A DNA stretch of 64,000 bases from Flagellimonas amphidinii (GCF_013090115.1 NZ_JABFNN010000027.1:248001-312000), one strand, 5' to 3'. Positions 44,244 through 53,270 are shown, counted from the first letter of the stretch. The notes: generated by a model not told the origin, from the letters alone. Numbers and translations are program-made.

Positions 44244-44274
44244 ATCTTTGGAAGTGCAAAGATGACATTTGTCA
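44244..44274 (+). promoter_or_regulatory. Two adjacent palindromes before the copper-type receptor genes
   Basis: ATCTTTG/CAAAGAT (44244-44250 with 44257-44263, 6-base spacer) is followed at once by TGACA-TT-TGTCA (44263-44274). The second contains ACAnnTGT, the core of the copY-type copper operator TACAnnTGTA. Both lie 49-79 bases before the first gene of the module, so they could be operators. This is a sequence resemblance only. Confidence 0.4.
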
Positions 44275-44322
44275 GTTTTTTTGGGTGGAATGATAGCTAG
44301 TTTTGAAGGCTAAAATTGTCCA

Positions 44323-44706
44323 TTGGCCAATACAGGGTATAAATCGATTTGTATTTCTTCACTCTTCATAATTCTGATTTTGATGGGCAATCTGCGGTTT
44401 TCCTCAATGTATATCTATTATAGTGTTGATCGGGAGGGTTTTGTTGAAAGACTTTGCGAGAACAAGGACAGGCCCGAATTAAAATGTGATGGTAAATGTA
44501 TGCTGGCCCAAATGCTAAACGCCCAAAGTGATGATACCGAACTGCCCATGCCTATTATTGGTTGGGAACAGCTCTTAGTCTTTTATATGGCCCCATTAGG
44601 GTATTTTATGCAAGAAGCCAAAGAAGAAAAAAACATATATTTTCACTATACCAATAACTATTCCTTTAACTTCATTTCCTCTTCATACAAACCACCTCTT
44701 GTTTAA
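44323..44706 (+). CDS. Small membrane-anchored cysteine protein upstream of the copper-type receptor
   Basis: The 127-residue protein has an N-terminal hydrophobic helix (SICISSLFIILILMGNLRF, about residues 8-26) and then a mostly soluble part. A motif CENKDRPELKCDGKCML carries three cysteines, a pattern I associate with small proteins encoded beside metal-related TonB receptors in Flavobacteria. The start is a TTG at 44323; a later ATG would cut the membrane segment. It lies 71 bases upstream of the receptor and is likely co-transcribed. A metal-binding role is inferred from context and cysteines. Confidence 0.65.
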   Translation: MANTGYKSICISSLFIILILMGNLRFSSMYIYYSVDREGFVERLCENKDRPELKCDGKCMLAQMLNAQSDDTELPMPIIGWEQLLVFYMAPLGYFMQEAKEEKNIYFHYTNNYSFNFISSSYKPPLV

Positions 44707-44777
44707 GAGCCATTTTCACATATAAATCGGTTTTGTGATTACAGACCGAATAGGTATAACCTTAAACAATAATTTAA

Positions 44778-46889
44778 ATGAAAAGTTTTTCTGTGGCAAA
44801 ACTCTTGGTTTTGTCTTTTTGGACCACCGTGTCCTATGCACAGGTTGAAACTGTGCAAGATTCCCTTGCCCAAAGACCAGTTAAGTTGAATGAAGTTGTG
44901 GTGGAGGGCAAAAGTACTACTGATCCCGTTTTTTCAGTAGTGGAAAATAAACAATCAAAAAAAATAGTTCAACCTAAAAATGTGGCAGACCTTTTTAAGG
45001 ATATCAACGGGTTTGCATTGATCAAACGAGGAAATTATGCAATAGACCCTTCCTTTAGGGCATCACAATATGAACAATTGAACGTTCAGTTCAATGGGGG
45101 CACCAAGGTGATGCACGCCTGTCCCAATAGGATGGATCCCATTACTACCCATATCATACCCGAGGAAATTGAACGGATAGAGGTGGTTAAAGGACCTTAT
45201 ACCTTTAGGTATGGGTCAATTTTTGGGGGATTAATAAATCTGGTCACCCATCAAACCGAAAAGGATGAAAAAGGGTATCACGGAAAGGTAAGTTTTGGAG
45301 ATGAAACCAATGGAAACTCCATTACCACGTTAGCCAATTTAAAATATGTGCACGAAGCTTTTGATGTAAACCTTAATATCGGGTATCGCGATTTTGGAAA
45401 CTACGAGGATGGAGATGGAAATGAAGTCCCTTCATCTTTCAAGAGTACAGACTATGGTGTTCAGGTGGGTTTCAATCCAAATGAAAAACAACGTTTTCTA
45501 GCTGAATTTAGACAATCCTATGGTAGGGATGTGCTACATGCCGGACTTCCAATGGATACGGACGAAGATAATAGTACCGTAGCTTCATTGGATTATAAAT
45601 GGGAAAACGCGAGTGGTGCACTCAGACAAATAAGTGCCAAAGCCTATTTTTCGCAAGTTGACCATATTATGTCCAATATGGATCGGCCAAGTTTTATGCG
45701 GGTAGATGCCGTTTCTACGGTTGATGCCACCACCTTGGGAGGTCGAGTTGAGTTGGAGTGGAGACCCAATGAAAACTTCAAACTTTTTACAGGAATTGAC
45801 GCTTTTTCTGTTGGAAGAGAAGGACAAAGGGTAAGATTGATGAAACTGAACATGAACGGAGACCCACTGCCAATGCCAATGGAATTTGTGGATGAAGTAT
45901 GGCAAGATTCCAAGATCGATGATTTTGGAGTTTTTGTGGAAGGAAAATACCCGCTTGCAGAAAAATGGTTGCTCAACATGGGTATGCGGTATGATATGGT
46001 GCGTTCGGACATCAACGCTCCTGCTGCTGATTTTGTAGCATTGTATCCCGAAGTGGGAAGTCGTACGGAAAACAATATAAGTGCCACCGCGTCCATAAAA
46101 TTTATGGCCTCCTCAGATGTTTTGTTCGAATTTGCCTATGGAAGGGGAGTGCGTTCTGCCAATATGATAGAAAGATTCATTAACCATTTCAATGTAGGTC
46201 AAGATCCATACGAACATGTAGGTAATCCGTTTTTAGATGCTGAGGTCAACAACCAATTTGAATTGGGAGTAAAGGCCAAAAAGACTTTTTCGGATTCATT
46301 TATTGACAGGGTGGATTATGGAGCGTCTGCCTACTATTCCTTTTATGACAACTACATTGCTCCATTGATTGATGGAACATTGGACAAAAAGTACATGCCC
46401 ATGTCCCTTCCTACGGAAGTGAAAAGATTTACCAATGTGGATAAAGCTTATAAGACCGGTTTTGAAGTCTTTGGGGAGTTACACTTTTTAAATGACTTCA
46501 ACTTTAAGGGAGAAATGGCCTATGTCTACACCAAGAACAAAGATTTGGATGAGGCGTTGCCATTGACACCGCCTTTGGTCACGAGGTTTAACTTTGGGTA
46601 CGAAAGGGAAAAGCTATGGGCAAGGGCAACCTATACCCTAACCTCGGAGCAATCAGACATTGCATCCTCATTTGGAGAACAAGTCACAGAGGGCTATGGT
46701 CTTTTTGATTTTAGATTCGGTGCCAAGCCCTTCAAACATTTCACCTTGGGAGTGGCGGCCATGAACATTTTTGATAAGACCTACAACAACCACTTGAATT
46801 TTTCTTTTGTAAACCAAGCTGATTTTGGACGGGTTCCAATAAACGACCCCGGCCGAAGCTTTTCAGCTTTTGTGCAATATAGTTTTTAG
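44778..46889 (+). CDS. TonB-dependent copper-type receptor (OprC/NosA-like)
   Basis: The 703-residue protein has signal peptide MKSFSVAKLLVLSFWTTVSYA and the TonB-box-like LNEVVVEG. The plug carries HACPNRMDPITTH at residues 113-125. This CxxxM-type loop with nearby His is like the copper-binding plug of OprC/NosA receptors. The next plug motif is EVVKGPYTFRYGSIFGGLINLV, followed by the barrel and a terminal strand ending AFVQYSF. It likely imports copper across the outer membrane. The linked genes on the other side (46939-48079) fit a copper module. Copper specificity is inferred from the plug motif and context. Confidence 0.85.
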   Translation: MKSFSVAKLLVLSFWTTVSYAQVETVQDSLAQRPVKLNEVVVEGKSTTDPVFSVVENKQSKKIVQPKNVADLFKDINGFALIKRGNYAIDPSFRASQYEQLNVQFNGGTKVMHACPNRMDPITTHIIPEEIERIEVVKGPYTFRYGSIFGGLINLVTHQTEKDEKGYHGKVSFGDETNGNSITTLANLKYVHEAFDVNLNIGYRDFGNYEDGDGNEVPSSFKSTDYGVQVGFNPNEKQRFLAEFRQSYGRDVLHAGLPMDTDEDNSTVASLDYKWENASGALRQISAKAYFSQVDHIMSNMDRPSFMRVDAVSTVDATTLGGRVELEWRPNENFKLFTGIDAFSVGREGQRVRLMKLNMNGDPLPMPMEFVDEVWQDSKIDDFGVFVEGKYPLAEKWLLNMGMRYDMVRSDINAPAADFVALYPEVGSRTENNISATASIKFMASSDVLFEFAYGRGVRSANMIERFINHFNVGQDPYEHVGNPFLDAEVNNQFELGVKAKKTFSDSFIDRVDYGASAYYSFYDNYIAPLIDGTLDKKYMPMSLPTEVKRFTNVDKAYKTGFEVFGELHFLNDFNFKGEMAYVYTKNKDLDEALPLTPPLVTRFNFGYEREKLWARATYTLTSEQSDIASSFGEQVTEGYGLFDFRFGAKPFKHFTLGVAAMNIFDKTYNNHLNFSFVNQADFGRVPINDPGRSFSAFVQYSF

Positions 46890-46905
46890 TTGTTCTTCAT
46901 AATTA

Positions 46906-46939
46906 GGGCAGGTGATTTTAGATTATCTGCCCTTTTTAC
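46906..46939. terminator. Bidirectional terminator between receptor and HMA gene
   Basis: The stem AGGGCAG/CTGCCCT (46906-46912 with 46928-46934) encloses a 15-base loop with further partial pairing. A T run follows on the right; the left side is less A-rich. It lies between two convergent genes, 17 bases after the receptor stop. Confidence 0.7.
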
Positions 46940-47295
46940 TACATCGGATTTTCTAGGATGGCAATATCCTTAATGGAGTAGATATAATCTTTCACCCGGG
47001 TGTCGGTTATGGTTTTTTGGATTTCTTCTGAAGTGACCAATTTAGGATTAAATTCAACCATGGCCATTCCGGTTTCATAACTCACCGTAGCCTTAAAAAC
47101 ACCTTGTATCTTTCCAAGATTTAATTGGATGGTATCTGCGCAACCTTCTTGGCACGCCATGCCATGAATGGTTATTTTGGCAAGGCTCACGGAAGGAAAG
47201 TCTTTTGAAGAGGTTTGATCTTTTGTGGTCTGTGCACCAACAAAATGAACAGACAGAAATAAAAACAAAAAGCAGGGAAGAAGTTTGATATTCAT
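46939..47295 (-). CDS. Exported heavy-metal-associated (HMA) domain protein
   Basis: The gene gives 118 residues from the ATG at 47295, which starts straight at a signal peptide (MNIKLLPCFLFLFLSVHFVGAQ). An upstream ATG at 47322 would only add polar residues. The HMA domain (about 38-105) has its metal site as GMACQEGC (Cys48, Cys52). The spacing is C-x3-C rather than the usual C-x2-C, with the preceding G-M intact. It should bind copper or a similar thiophilic metal in the periplasm. It is convergent with the copper-type receptor and directly downstream of the PepSY gene (10-base gap). Confidence 0.85.
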   Translation of the reverse strand: MNIKLLPCFLFLFLSVHFVGAQTTKDQTSSKDFPSVSLAKITIHGMACQEGCADTIQLNLGKIQGVFKATVSYETGMAMVEFNPKLVTSEEIQKTITDTRVKDYIYSIKDIAILENPM

Positions 47296-47332
47296 CGATC
47301 TTAATTTATTAGATAACTGCAATTTACCTCTT

Positions 47333-48079
47333 CTATTTTCTGAATTTGTGTTTTTTTCTTGAAAATCGTTTAGAGGTCAAAACAAAAAGTGTAAAACCAG
47401 AGAGAATTGTGAAAAGCCCAAAGAGGGCAAAAGCTCTTAACAACAGGTTGTTAAAATTGTCCCTCCCCTCGTAGTCCATGGTGTGCAACATCCATAAAAA
47501 ATCAAAAGCACGCCATTGATTATTTCTGTAGGTTTGAACATTTCCATATTCTGGGGAGACGTATATAGTAGTGTTGGCAGGTTTTGCAAAGGTTATGGCA
47601 TAGACTGGTAAGGGTCTTCCTCGGTATTCGTGATGTTTTCCACTCTCAGTAAGGAATTCCACTTTTTCCATAGCCGCTTTGACAGTAAGACTTTCTTTGG
47701 CCAATTGAACAGCTTCTTGCCCTGTAAGTGGGAGTTTTTGTTTTCCTGAGACAGCATCAAAAAGTTTCACTTTTTTGCTTTTTTCAACTGTATAAGTAAC
47801 CCTGTAAACAGGTTTTTCAAGGATTGTGGTCAATGCTATGGATTGAATGCCACCTTTAGGAATATCCCCAAGATTTAAAAATTGAGTTGGTGGAACAATG
47901 GAATCAGGTAATGATGAAAGGAATTGTTTTTTCTTCAAGTTATCACCCCTGATTTCATCAATATTGGTCCAACTGAAATATAGCCCTCCCAATGTCCATA
48001 AAAAGAATTGGACACCAAGAATAACACCAAGATATCGATGCCATTTTCTATTGAATTGAATGAATTGTCTTTTGGTCAT
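47333..48079 (-). CDS. PepSY domain membrane protein
   Basis: The 248-residue protein has an N-terminal helix (WHRYLGVILGVQFFLWTLGGLYFSW, about 12-36), a large periplasmic part with a PepSY-like domain (PLTGQEAVQLAKESL, then KHHEYRGRPLPVYAITF), and a C-terminal helix (LLLRAFALFGLFTILSGFTLFVLT). PepSY proteins are often encoded with iron or copper uptake receptors and resemble reductase-like partners. It starts the PepSY-HMA unit that faces the copper-type receptor. Reduction of Cu(II) or handling of released metal are possible jobs, not shown by sequence. Confidence 0.85.
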   Translation of the reverse strand: MTKRQFIQFNRKWHRYLGVILGVQFFLWTLGGLYFSWTNIDEIRGDNLKKKQFLSSLPDSIVPPTQFLNLGDIPKGGIQSIALTTILEKPVYRVTYTVEKSKKVKLFDAVSGKQKLPLTGQEAVQLAKESLTVKAAMEKVEFLTESGKHHEYRGRPLPVYAITFAKPANTTIYVSPEYGNVQTYRNNQWRAFDFLWMLHTMDYEGRDNFNNLLLRAFALFGLFTILSGFTLFVLTSKRFSRKKHKFRK

Positions 48080-48125
48080 AAATTTGAGATGGATTGATCC
48101 CGTAAAATTATGGATAGGGATAAAT

Positions 48126-48156
48126 AAAAAAAGCGTTCCTAAGGAACGCTTTTTTT
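48126..48156. terminator. Bidirectional terminator between PepSY gene start and peptidase operon
   Basis: The perfect stem AGCGTTCC/GGAACGCT (48132-48139 with 48143-48150, 3-base loop) has A and T runs on both sides. Reading left, it ends the M16 peptidase operon, whose last stop is at 48171. Confidence 0.9.
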
Positions 48157-48170
48157 ATGTAATCTTTGGG

Positions 48171-50243
48171 TCATTCAAAATCAGAAGGGGAAACACCTTC
48201 ATTGATTTTGATTTCCTTGACTTTGAACGTCAAGGTTTGTGGCCCGGCAGTCTGACTTAGTTCAAAAGGAAATTTTATTCCAGATACTTCTTGGTAATCT
48301 GTATACTCCAAGGTTGAGGACATTTCTTGCCCTTGCATTTCTTCAATGCTGATTTCCTTTAATTTAAGACCGGTATCCACATCGTAAAATGCAGTTTTCT
48401 TTGCTGTAATCTTTAATTTATAAGCTTTTTTGTCTCCTACGGACTCTATACCTTCCAGAGTAATATTTCCGGCAGCTAAATAGTTCAACTCGGGAAACGC
48501 AGCAGATTCTTCTTTTACTTTTTCCACTTCTTCAGGGGATAAGTCCTTACGCTGACCTTGCGCCACCATATATCCTTTGTCGCCATCCAACACTTGTTTT
48601 TGCATGGAATTGCCCATTACTTTAATGTCTTGCATAAACTGATCTTTGGTGGTTTTTTTCATTTCCAGCTCAAGGATCATGCCTTGCATTTCGGCTTCAG
48701 CAAGCAAAGCATAAGATTCCACACCTTCCAACTTTTCCTTGCCTCCAATGGCCGCTATATAATTTTGTAGTACTGTAGCTGATGTGATTCCCTCAGGGAC
48801 TGCTACATCATAATTTGGTTTTTCGGCTTTGTTGGCGTACTTGTCATAGTAAAGTACTGGAACTTTTTTCCCATTGAAACTTACTTTTTCAAGATTTTCT
48901 AGCACTTCACTACCTTTTCCAGTGACCAAAACCCTAGCATTGGTGGTGGAGAAATATTTTTGGGCAGCTTTTTGAACATCCTCTTTTGTTATGCCCTGAA
49001 TTCGTTCCAAATAGGTTTTATAAAAGTCTTTGGACAAATCTTCGGTTTCAATGTTCAAAGCGTAATTGGCAATTGTCTCTGGATTTTCCAATGCCATTAC
49101 AAAATTACCAGCGTATTTAGCTTTGGCATTTGCCAATTCTTCATCAGTAACGGGTTCTGTTATAATCCTGTTGATTTCTTCCAAAATTTGAACAGCTGAG
49201 CTATCCGTAACCGAATTTCTTACCTGTGCGTAGGCGTTAAAGCGCATGGGACTATATTTGTTGGCCCTTATGCCCGAGTAGGAGCCATAAGTATATCCTT
49301 TGTCCTCGCGCAAATTCATGTACAGTCGGGCTTGTGAACCACCGCCTAATATTCTATTGGCCATAAGGGCATCAAGATAGTCCTCGTCCTTCATTTTTAA
49401 TTCGGTTATGTTCTGTACGGACACTTCTGATTGAACAGCATTGGGAACATCAACAAAGTTGATTTGGTTATACTGGACATCTGTAGGTTTTGAATAATTG
49501 AAAGATGGCGGAACTGCTTTGGTCCATGGGGTAAAAAATTTGGTGACCAATTCTTTCACATTTTCCAACGCTACATCACCAATAACAACCAAATAGGCAT
49601 TGGCGGGAACAAAATAGTTTCTGTAGTGTTGTTCTATATCTGCTAGGGTAACATTGTTTACGGTTTCTTCAGAAGTGATTTCTCCATAAGGATGTCCTTT
49701 GCCATAGGTCAATGCCAGTTGTACTCGTGTGGCAATCGCCTCAACATCTTTTTCTTCTGATTTTAATCCGGTAAGAATTCTGTCCTTTTCCTTATCAAAC
49801 TCTTCTTGGGTAAAGTTTGGATTTAAAGCCGCATCAGCCATTAATTCCAACACCCTTGGGAAATATTTGGACAAACAGCTCGCTGAAGCACTTTGGTCGC
49901 CAATCGTAATATTGGCCCCTAAGAAATCAACCTCTTCATAAAAATCATCTTTTGGGATGGATTTAGATCCTTTGCCCAACAAACTAGAGGTTAGGTCGGC
50001 CACTCCAGCTTTATCACCTTGTAAAATAGGAGGGTTATCTATCATCAGCTGTATACGCACTCGGGGTAGTTTATGATTTTCCACTACCATCACCTTGAGT
50101 CCGTTCATTAAATCAAAACGAGCAGGTTCTTTCAAGTTGATTTCGGGAGCTGGTCCTGGTTTTGGTTGTTTGCTCCTATCAATTTGAGCATACGAGACTG
50201 CCAAACAAAGTGACAGTACTGAAAAAATGATATACTTCTTCAT
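48171..50243 (-). CDS. M16 family peptidase-like protein lacking the zinc motif
   Basis: The predicted protein is 690 residues from the ATG at 50243 (MKKYIIFSVLSLCLAVSYAQ), a clean signal peptide. It has M16 folds (KLPRVRIQLMIDN, then DLTSSLLGKGSKSIPKDDFYEEVDFLGANI) but no HxxEH where the zinc site should be. The C-terminal 200 residues form an extra domain (AEMQGMILELEMKKTTKDQFMQDIKVMGNSMQKQV). It follows the active-type M16 gene by only one base, so the two likely form a periplasmic heterodimer of catalytic and inactive subunits, as known for two-gene M16 peptidases. Confidence 0.88.
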   Translation of the reverse strand: MKKYIIFSVLSLCLAVSYAQIDRSKQPKPGPAPEINLKEPARFDLMNGLKVMVVENHKLPRVRIQLMIDNPPILQGDKAGVADLTSSLLGKGSKSIPKDDFYEEVDFLGANITIGDQSASASCLSKYFPRVLELMADAALNPNFTQEEFDKEKDRILTGLKSEEKDVEAIATRVQLALTYGKGHPYGEITSEETVNNVTLADIEQHYRNYFVPANAYLVVIGDVALENVKELVTKFFTPWTKAVPPSFNYSKPTDVQYNQINFVDVPNAVQSEVSVQNITELKMKDEDYLDALMANRILGGGSQARLYMNLREDKGYTYGSYSGIRANKYSPMRFNAYAQVRNSVTDSSAVQILEEINRIITEPVTDEELANAKAKYAGNFVMALENPETIANYALNIETEDLSKDFYKTYLERIQGITKEDVQKAAQKYFSTTNARVLVTGKGSEVLENLEKVSFNGKKVPVLYYDKYANKAEKPNYDVAVPEGITSATVLQNYIAAIGGKEKLEGVESYALLAEAEMQGMILELEMKKTTKDQFMQDIKVMGNSMQKQVLDGDKGYMVAQGQRKDLSPEEVEKVKEESAAFPELNYLAAGNITLEGIESVGDKKAYKLKITAKKTAFYDVDTGLKLKEISIEEMQGQEMSSTLEYTDYQEVSGIKFPFELSQTAGPQTLTFKVKEIKINEGVSPSDFE

Positions 50244-50244
50244 C

Positions 50245-51567
50245 TTAGTTGGCATCTTTTTGTTCTGGTAAATACTCTAATTCCACACGTTGGTTGACCT
50301 TCAGGTATTTTTTGGCAACTTCCCTAATTTCTTCACGTGTTATAGATCGATAAATATCGATTTCAGTATTGATGAGGTTGGTATCGTCACGTAGCAAGTA
50401 GTTTTCGGCCAAGGAATTGGCAATTCCCGATATGCTACTATTGGCATTGACATAATTGTTCTCAAACTTGTTCTGAAGCTTTTGATAGTCTTTTTCAGAG
50501 ATTAAATCTGTTTGAATCTTAAGAATTTCAGCATCAATTTCGTCCTTGATATCCTGAATTGAGTTTTCACCAACAGGAAGCCCTCCAACAACGTAGCAAC
50601 TGTAGTCTTCAGCATCGATGGGGACAGAGAATATTTGAAGTGCTATTTTCTTTTCATCCACCAGTTTTTTGTACAATTTGGAGCTTTCCCCATCACTCAG
50701 ATAGGTAGATATCATATTAATGACATAGGCATCTCTTTCGGCTTGTCCAGGAGTTCTATAGGCCAACAAAATAGCTGGAATCTGGATATTGGAATCGTGA
50801 TAGGTGGCCATTATGGTATTGGTGATGGGCTCCTCTTTGACTTCGTTTCTTTGGATTTCTGCTCCTTTTGGAATAGGTCCAAAGTAATCCTGAATCATTT
50901 TTTTGGTTTTGGGAGTATCAAAATCACCGGCTACGACCAAGACGGCATTGTTGGGAACATAATAGATCTGGTTGAATTTTTTAAAATCATCCAATGAGGC
51001 ACTGGCAATATGGTCCATAGATCCTATAACTCCCCATCGGTAAGGATGTTTTGTATAGAGATTTTTTAAGAGCTGTTCAAAAAAGGCACCATAGGGTGAA
51101 TTGTCAAATCTTGACCGTCGCTCTTCCTGCACAACTTCTTTTTGGGTATCCACGCCAACTTGACCGATTATTGGGTGCATCAAACGTTCGGACTCCAGCC
51201 AGAGACCCACTTCCAAACTATTAGAGGGAAAAGTTTCATAATAATAAGTACGGTCCAAAAAAGTATTGGCATTGCCACTTCCTCCATTGGAAGCTACTAT
51301 TTTGTCCCACTCCCCACGTTCAATGTTTTTAGTTCCTTCAAACAATAAATGCTCAAAAAAGTGGGCAAATCCAGTTTTTTCGGGATCTTCATCTTTAGAT
51401 CCAACGTGGTACATTACTGCGGTGGTAACAACAGGGGCTCCATTATCTTGATGTAGGATGACATGAAGACCATTGTCCAGATCATATTCCTCAAAGGCAA
51501 CTTCTTGAGCAAACGTAAGATTACCAATGGCAAATACGAAAAGAACAGAAAGTAGATATCTTTTCAT
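50245..51567 (-). CDS. M16 family zinc metallopeptidase (active type)
   Basis: The 440-residue protein has signal peptide MKRYLLSVLFVFAIGNLTFAQ. The inverted zinc motif HxxEH is seen at residues 69-73 in HFFEHLLFEG, with the distal Glu in the EVVQEERRSRFDNSPYG region. The second half is the inactive M16 domain that forms the clam-shell (VVAGDFDTPKTKKMIQDYFGPI). It should cleave short peptides in the periplasm. The adjacent zinc-less gene (48171-50243) gives the usual active/inactive pair. It is the first gene of this operon. Confidence 0.92.
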   Translation of the reverse strand: MKRYLLSVLFVFAIGNLTFAQEVAFEEYDLDNGLHVILHQDNGAPVVTTAVMYHVGSKDEDPEKTGFAHFFEHLLFEGTKNIERGEWDKIVASNGGSGNANTFLDRTYYYETFPSNSLEVGLWLESERLMHPIIGQVGVDTQKEVVQEERRSRFDNSPYGAFFEQLLKNLYTKHPYRWGVIGSMDHIASASLDDFKKFNQIYYVPNNAVLVVAGDFDTPKTKKMIQDYFGPIPKGAEIQRNEVKEEPITNTIMATYHDSNIQIPAILLAYRTPGQAERDAYVINMISTYLSDGESSKLYKKLVDEKKIALQIFSVPIDAEDYSCYVVGGLPVGENSIQDIKDEIDAEILKIQTDLISEKDYQKLQNKFENNYVNANSSISGIANSLAENYLLRDDTNLINTEIDIYRSITREEIREVAKKYLKVNQRVELEYLPEQKDAN

Positions 51568-51747
51568 GATACAAATTTTTTGTTTTGAAATAATATTAGG
51601 ATAAGTATATGTTTTTTGATTGATGTTACACTAAAGATAGCATAAAATTCACTAGCTGTTTGCAACGACAACAAGTCTTTAACAGGAAACATATGGCATA
51701 ATTCATAAACATTTGGTAAATTAAAGGAGTATCCAAAAACTAAGGTT

Positions 51748-52194
51748 ATGAAAAATTTGACCCTTCCTATCCGTTTTGGAATCGTGACCAGCGCGGTTCT
51801 TATTGCCTATTTTTTGATTTTATCCTTATTGGGAAAGCACACCAATGTTTTTTACAGTCTTTTTAATGGTGTAATCACAGGTTTTGGCATTTATGAGACC
51901 ATCAAATATACCAAGATGAGGCAAGGAAAGGAATTTGGCTATGGAAAGGGTTTTGCGGCTGGTGTTACCACAGGATTTATTGCCACTTTGTTGTTTACCA
52001 TTTTCTTTGCGTTGTACAGTACAGAACTGAACGGTTCTTTTTTGAATGAACTTTCAGGGGTTTGGGCCAAGGATTACAAAAATTTTGAAGGAATTGTTTT
52101 CTTTACAGTTGCCATTATGGGCTTTGCTACCACTCTGGTTTTGACCCTATCCTTTATGCAACTCTTCAAAACCTCTAATAATCCCAAAAAATAA
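51748..52194 (+). CDS. DUF4199 membrane protein
   Basis: The 148-residue protein has four hydrophobic helices (about 8-27, 31-50, 66-90 and 117-142), including RFGIVTSAVLIAYFLILSLLG and GFAAGVTTGFIATLLFTIFFALY. The short stretch IKYTKMRQGKEFGYGKGF between helices is typical of DUF4199 proteins of Bacteroidetes. Function is unknown. It is monocistronic and lies just before the rplU promoter. Confidence 0.8.
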   Translation: MKNLTLPIRFGIVTSAVLIAYFLILSLLGKHTNVFYSLFNGVITGFGIYETIKYTKMRQGKEFGYGKGFAAGVTTGFIATLLFTIFFALYSTELNGSFLNELSGVWAKDYKNFEGIVFFTVAIMGFATTLVLTLSFMQLFKTSNNPKK

Positions 52195-52217
52195 TGCCTC
52201 AAAAGAGCGAATAATAC

Positions 52218-52247
52218 TTGTAGGTTAAGGATTTAGCAGTATATTTG
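52218..52247 (+). promoter_or_regulatory. Promoter of rplU-rpmA
   Basis: TTG at 52218-52220 and TATATTTG at 52240-52247 are separated by 19 bases, matching the Bacteroidetes -33/-7 pattern (TTTG, TAnnTTTG). The start codon of rplU is 52 bases further on. This is the best promoter match in the window. Confidence 0.65.
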
Positions 52248-52298
52248 CACCCGCTAATTTTCATAAAGCGAGGAAATTTTAATTTTTAATCAACGCAT

Positions 52299-52835
52299 AT
52301 GTACGCAATTGTAGAGATGGCAGGGCAGCAATTTAAAGTTGCAAAAGACCAGAAAGTGTACGTTCACCGTTTACAGACAGAAGAAGGCAAAAAGGTAACT
52401 TTTGATAAAGTTCTTCTTTTGGATGATGGTGGTAACGTAACTATTGGCGCCCCAGTCATAGAAGGTGCGGCTGTTGAAGCCAAAGTAGTAAAGCACCTAA
52501 AAGGAGATAAGGTAATCGTCTTCAAAAAGAAAAGACGTAAAGGATACCGCAAGAAAAACGGTCACAGACAATATTTGACTGAGATTGTTGTTGAAGGTAT
52601 TGTTGCCAAAGGAGCTAAAAAAGCTGCTCCAGCTAAAGCTAAAGCAGAAAAACCAGCTGCAGAGCCAAAAGCTGTTGAGAAAAAGGCAGAAGCTCCTAAG
52701 AAAGCCGCTCCAAAAGCAACAGAGGATTTAAGTTCCAAAACAGTTGCTGAATTGAAGGAAATGGCAAAGGCCAAAGAAATCTCAGGGTACTCTTCCATGA
52801 AGAAAGCCGAATTGATTGAAGCACTTAGCAAATAA
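52299..52835 (+). CDS. rplU: Ribosomal protein bL21 with a long C-terminal extension
   Basis: The protein has 178 residues, against about 103 for a standard bL21. Residues 1-101 are the normal bL21 core ([46 protein letters not shown]). Then comes a Lys/Ala/Pro-rich linker (about 105-142), and a last segment, [39 protein letters not shown] (cut here for length). This last part resembles the Rho N-terminal/SAP-like helical motif that binds nucleic acid. It is part of the 50S subunit; the tail may touch rRNA or mRNA. rpmA follows 24 bases later, the usual order. Confidence 0.93.
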   Translation: MYAIVEMAGQQFKVAKDQKVYVHRLQTEEGKKVTFDKVLLLDDGGNVTIGAPVIEGAAVEAKVVKHLKGDKVIVFKKKRRKGYRKKNGHRQYLTEIVVEGIVAKGAKKAAPAKAKAEKPAAEPKAVEKKAEAPKKAAPKATEDLSSKTVAELKEMAKAKEISGYSSMKKAELIEALSK

Positions 52836-52859
52836 GAAAAGAACTAAAATTAAGATATC

Positions 52860-53120
52860 ATGGCACACAAGAAAGGTGTAGGTAGTTCAAAAAACGGTAG
52901 AGAATCAGAATCGAAACGCTTGGGCGTAAAGATTTTTGGTGGACAGGCTGCTATTGCTGGTAACATTATTGTTAGACAACGTGGTACCAAGCACAATCCT
53001 GGTGAAAACGTATATGCAGGTAAAGACCATACCTTGCATGCCAAAGTAGACGGCATCGTAAAGTTTGAAAAGAAAGCAGGTGGAAAATCTTATGTGTCCA
53101 TCGACCCTTTTGAAGCTTAA
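52860..53120 (+). CDS. rpmA: Ribosomal protein bL27
   Basis: The 86-residue protein starts [24 protein letters not shown], with the conserved N-terminal tail that reaches into the peptidyl-transferase centre. The [26 protein letters not shown] core is intact. No N-terminal extension is present, so it needs no leader cleavage. It is the second gene of the rplU-rpmA operon. Confidence 0.97.
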   Translation: MAHKKGVGSSKNGRESESKRLGVKIFGGQAAIAGNIIVRQRGTKHNPGENVYAGKDHTLHAKVDGIVKFEKKAGGKSYVSIDPFEA

Positions 53121-53138
53121 GACATAAATTATCTTAGA

Positions 53139-53171
53139 TAAAAAGGCTCAGCATTTGCAGGGCCTTTTTTT
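53139..53171 (+). terminator. Terminator after rpmA
   Basis: The arms AAAAAGGC and GCCTTTTT (around 53140-53147 and 53162-53169) enclose a loop with partial pairing and end in a T run. It lies 20 bases after the rpmA stop. Confidence 0.75.
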
Positions 53172-53270
53172 GTTTCCCTAACCCATTTTTAAAGGTTTCA
53201 TAACTTAATGGTGATATTGGGGATGCCGTAATTGATTTTATTGAACTTCTGTTTATTCCAGAAGTGTGGT

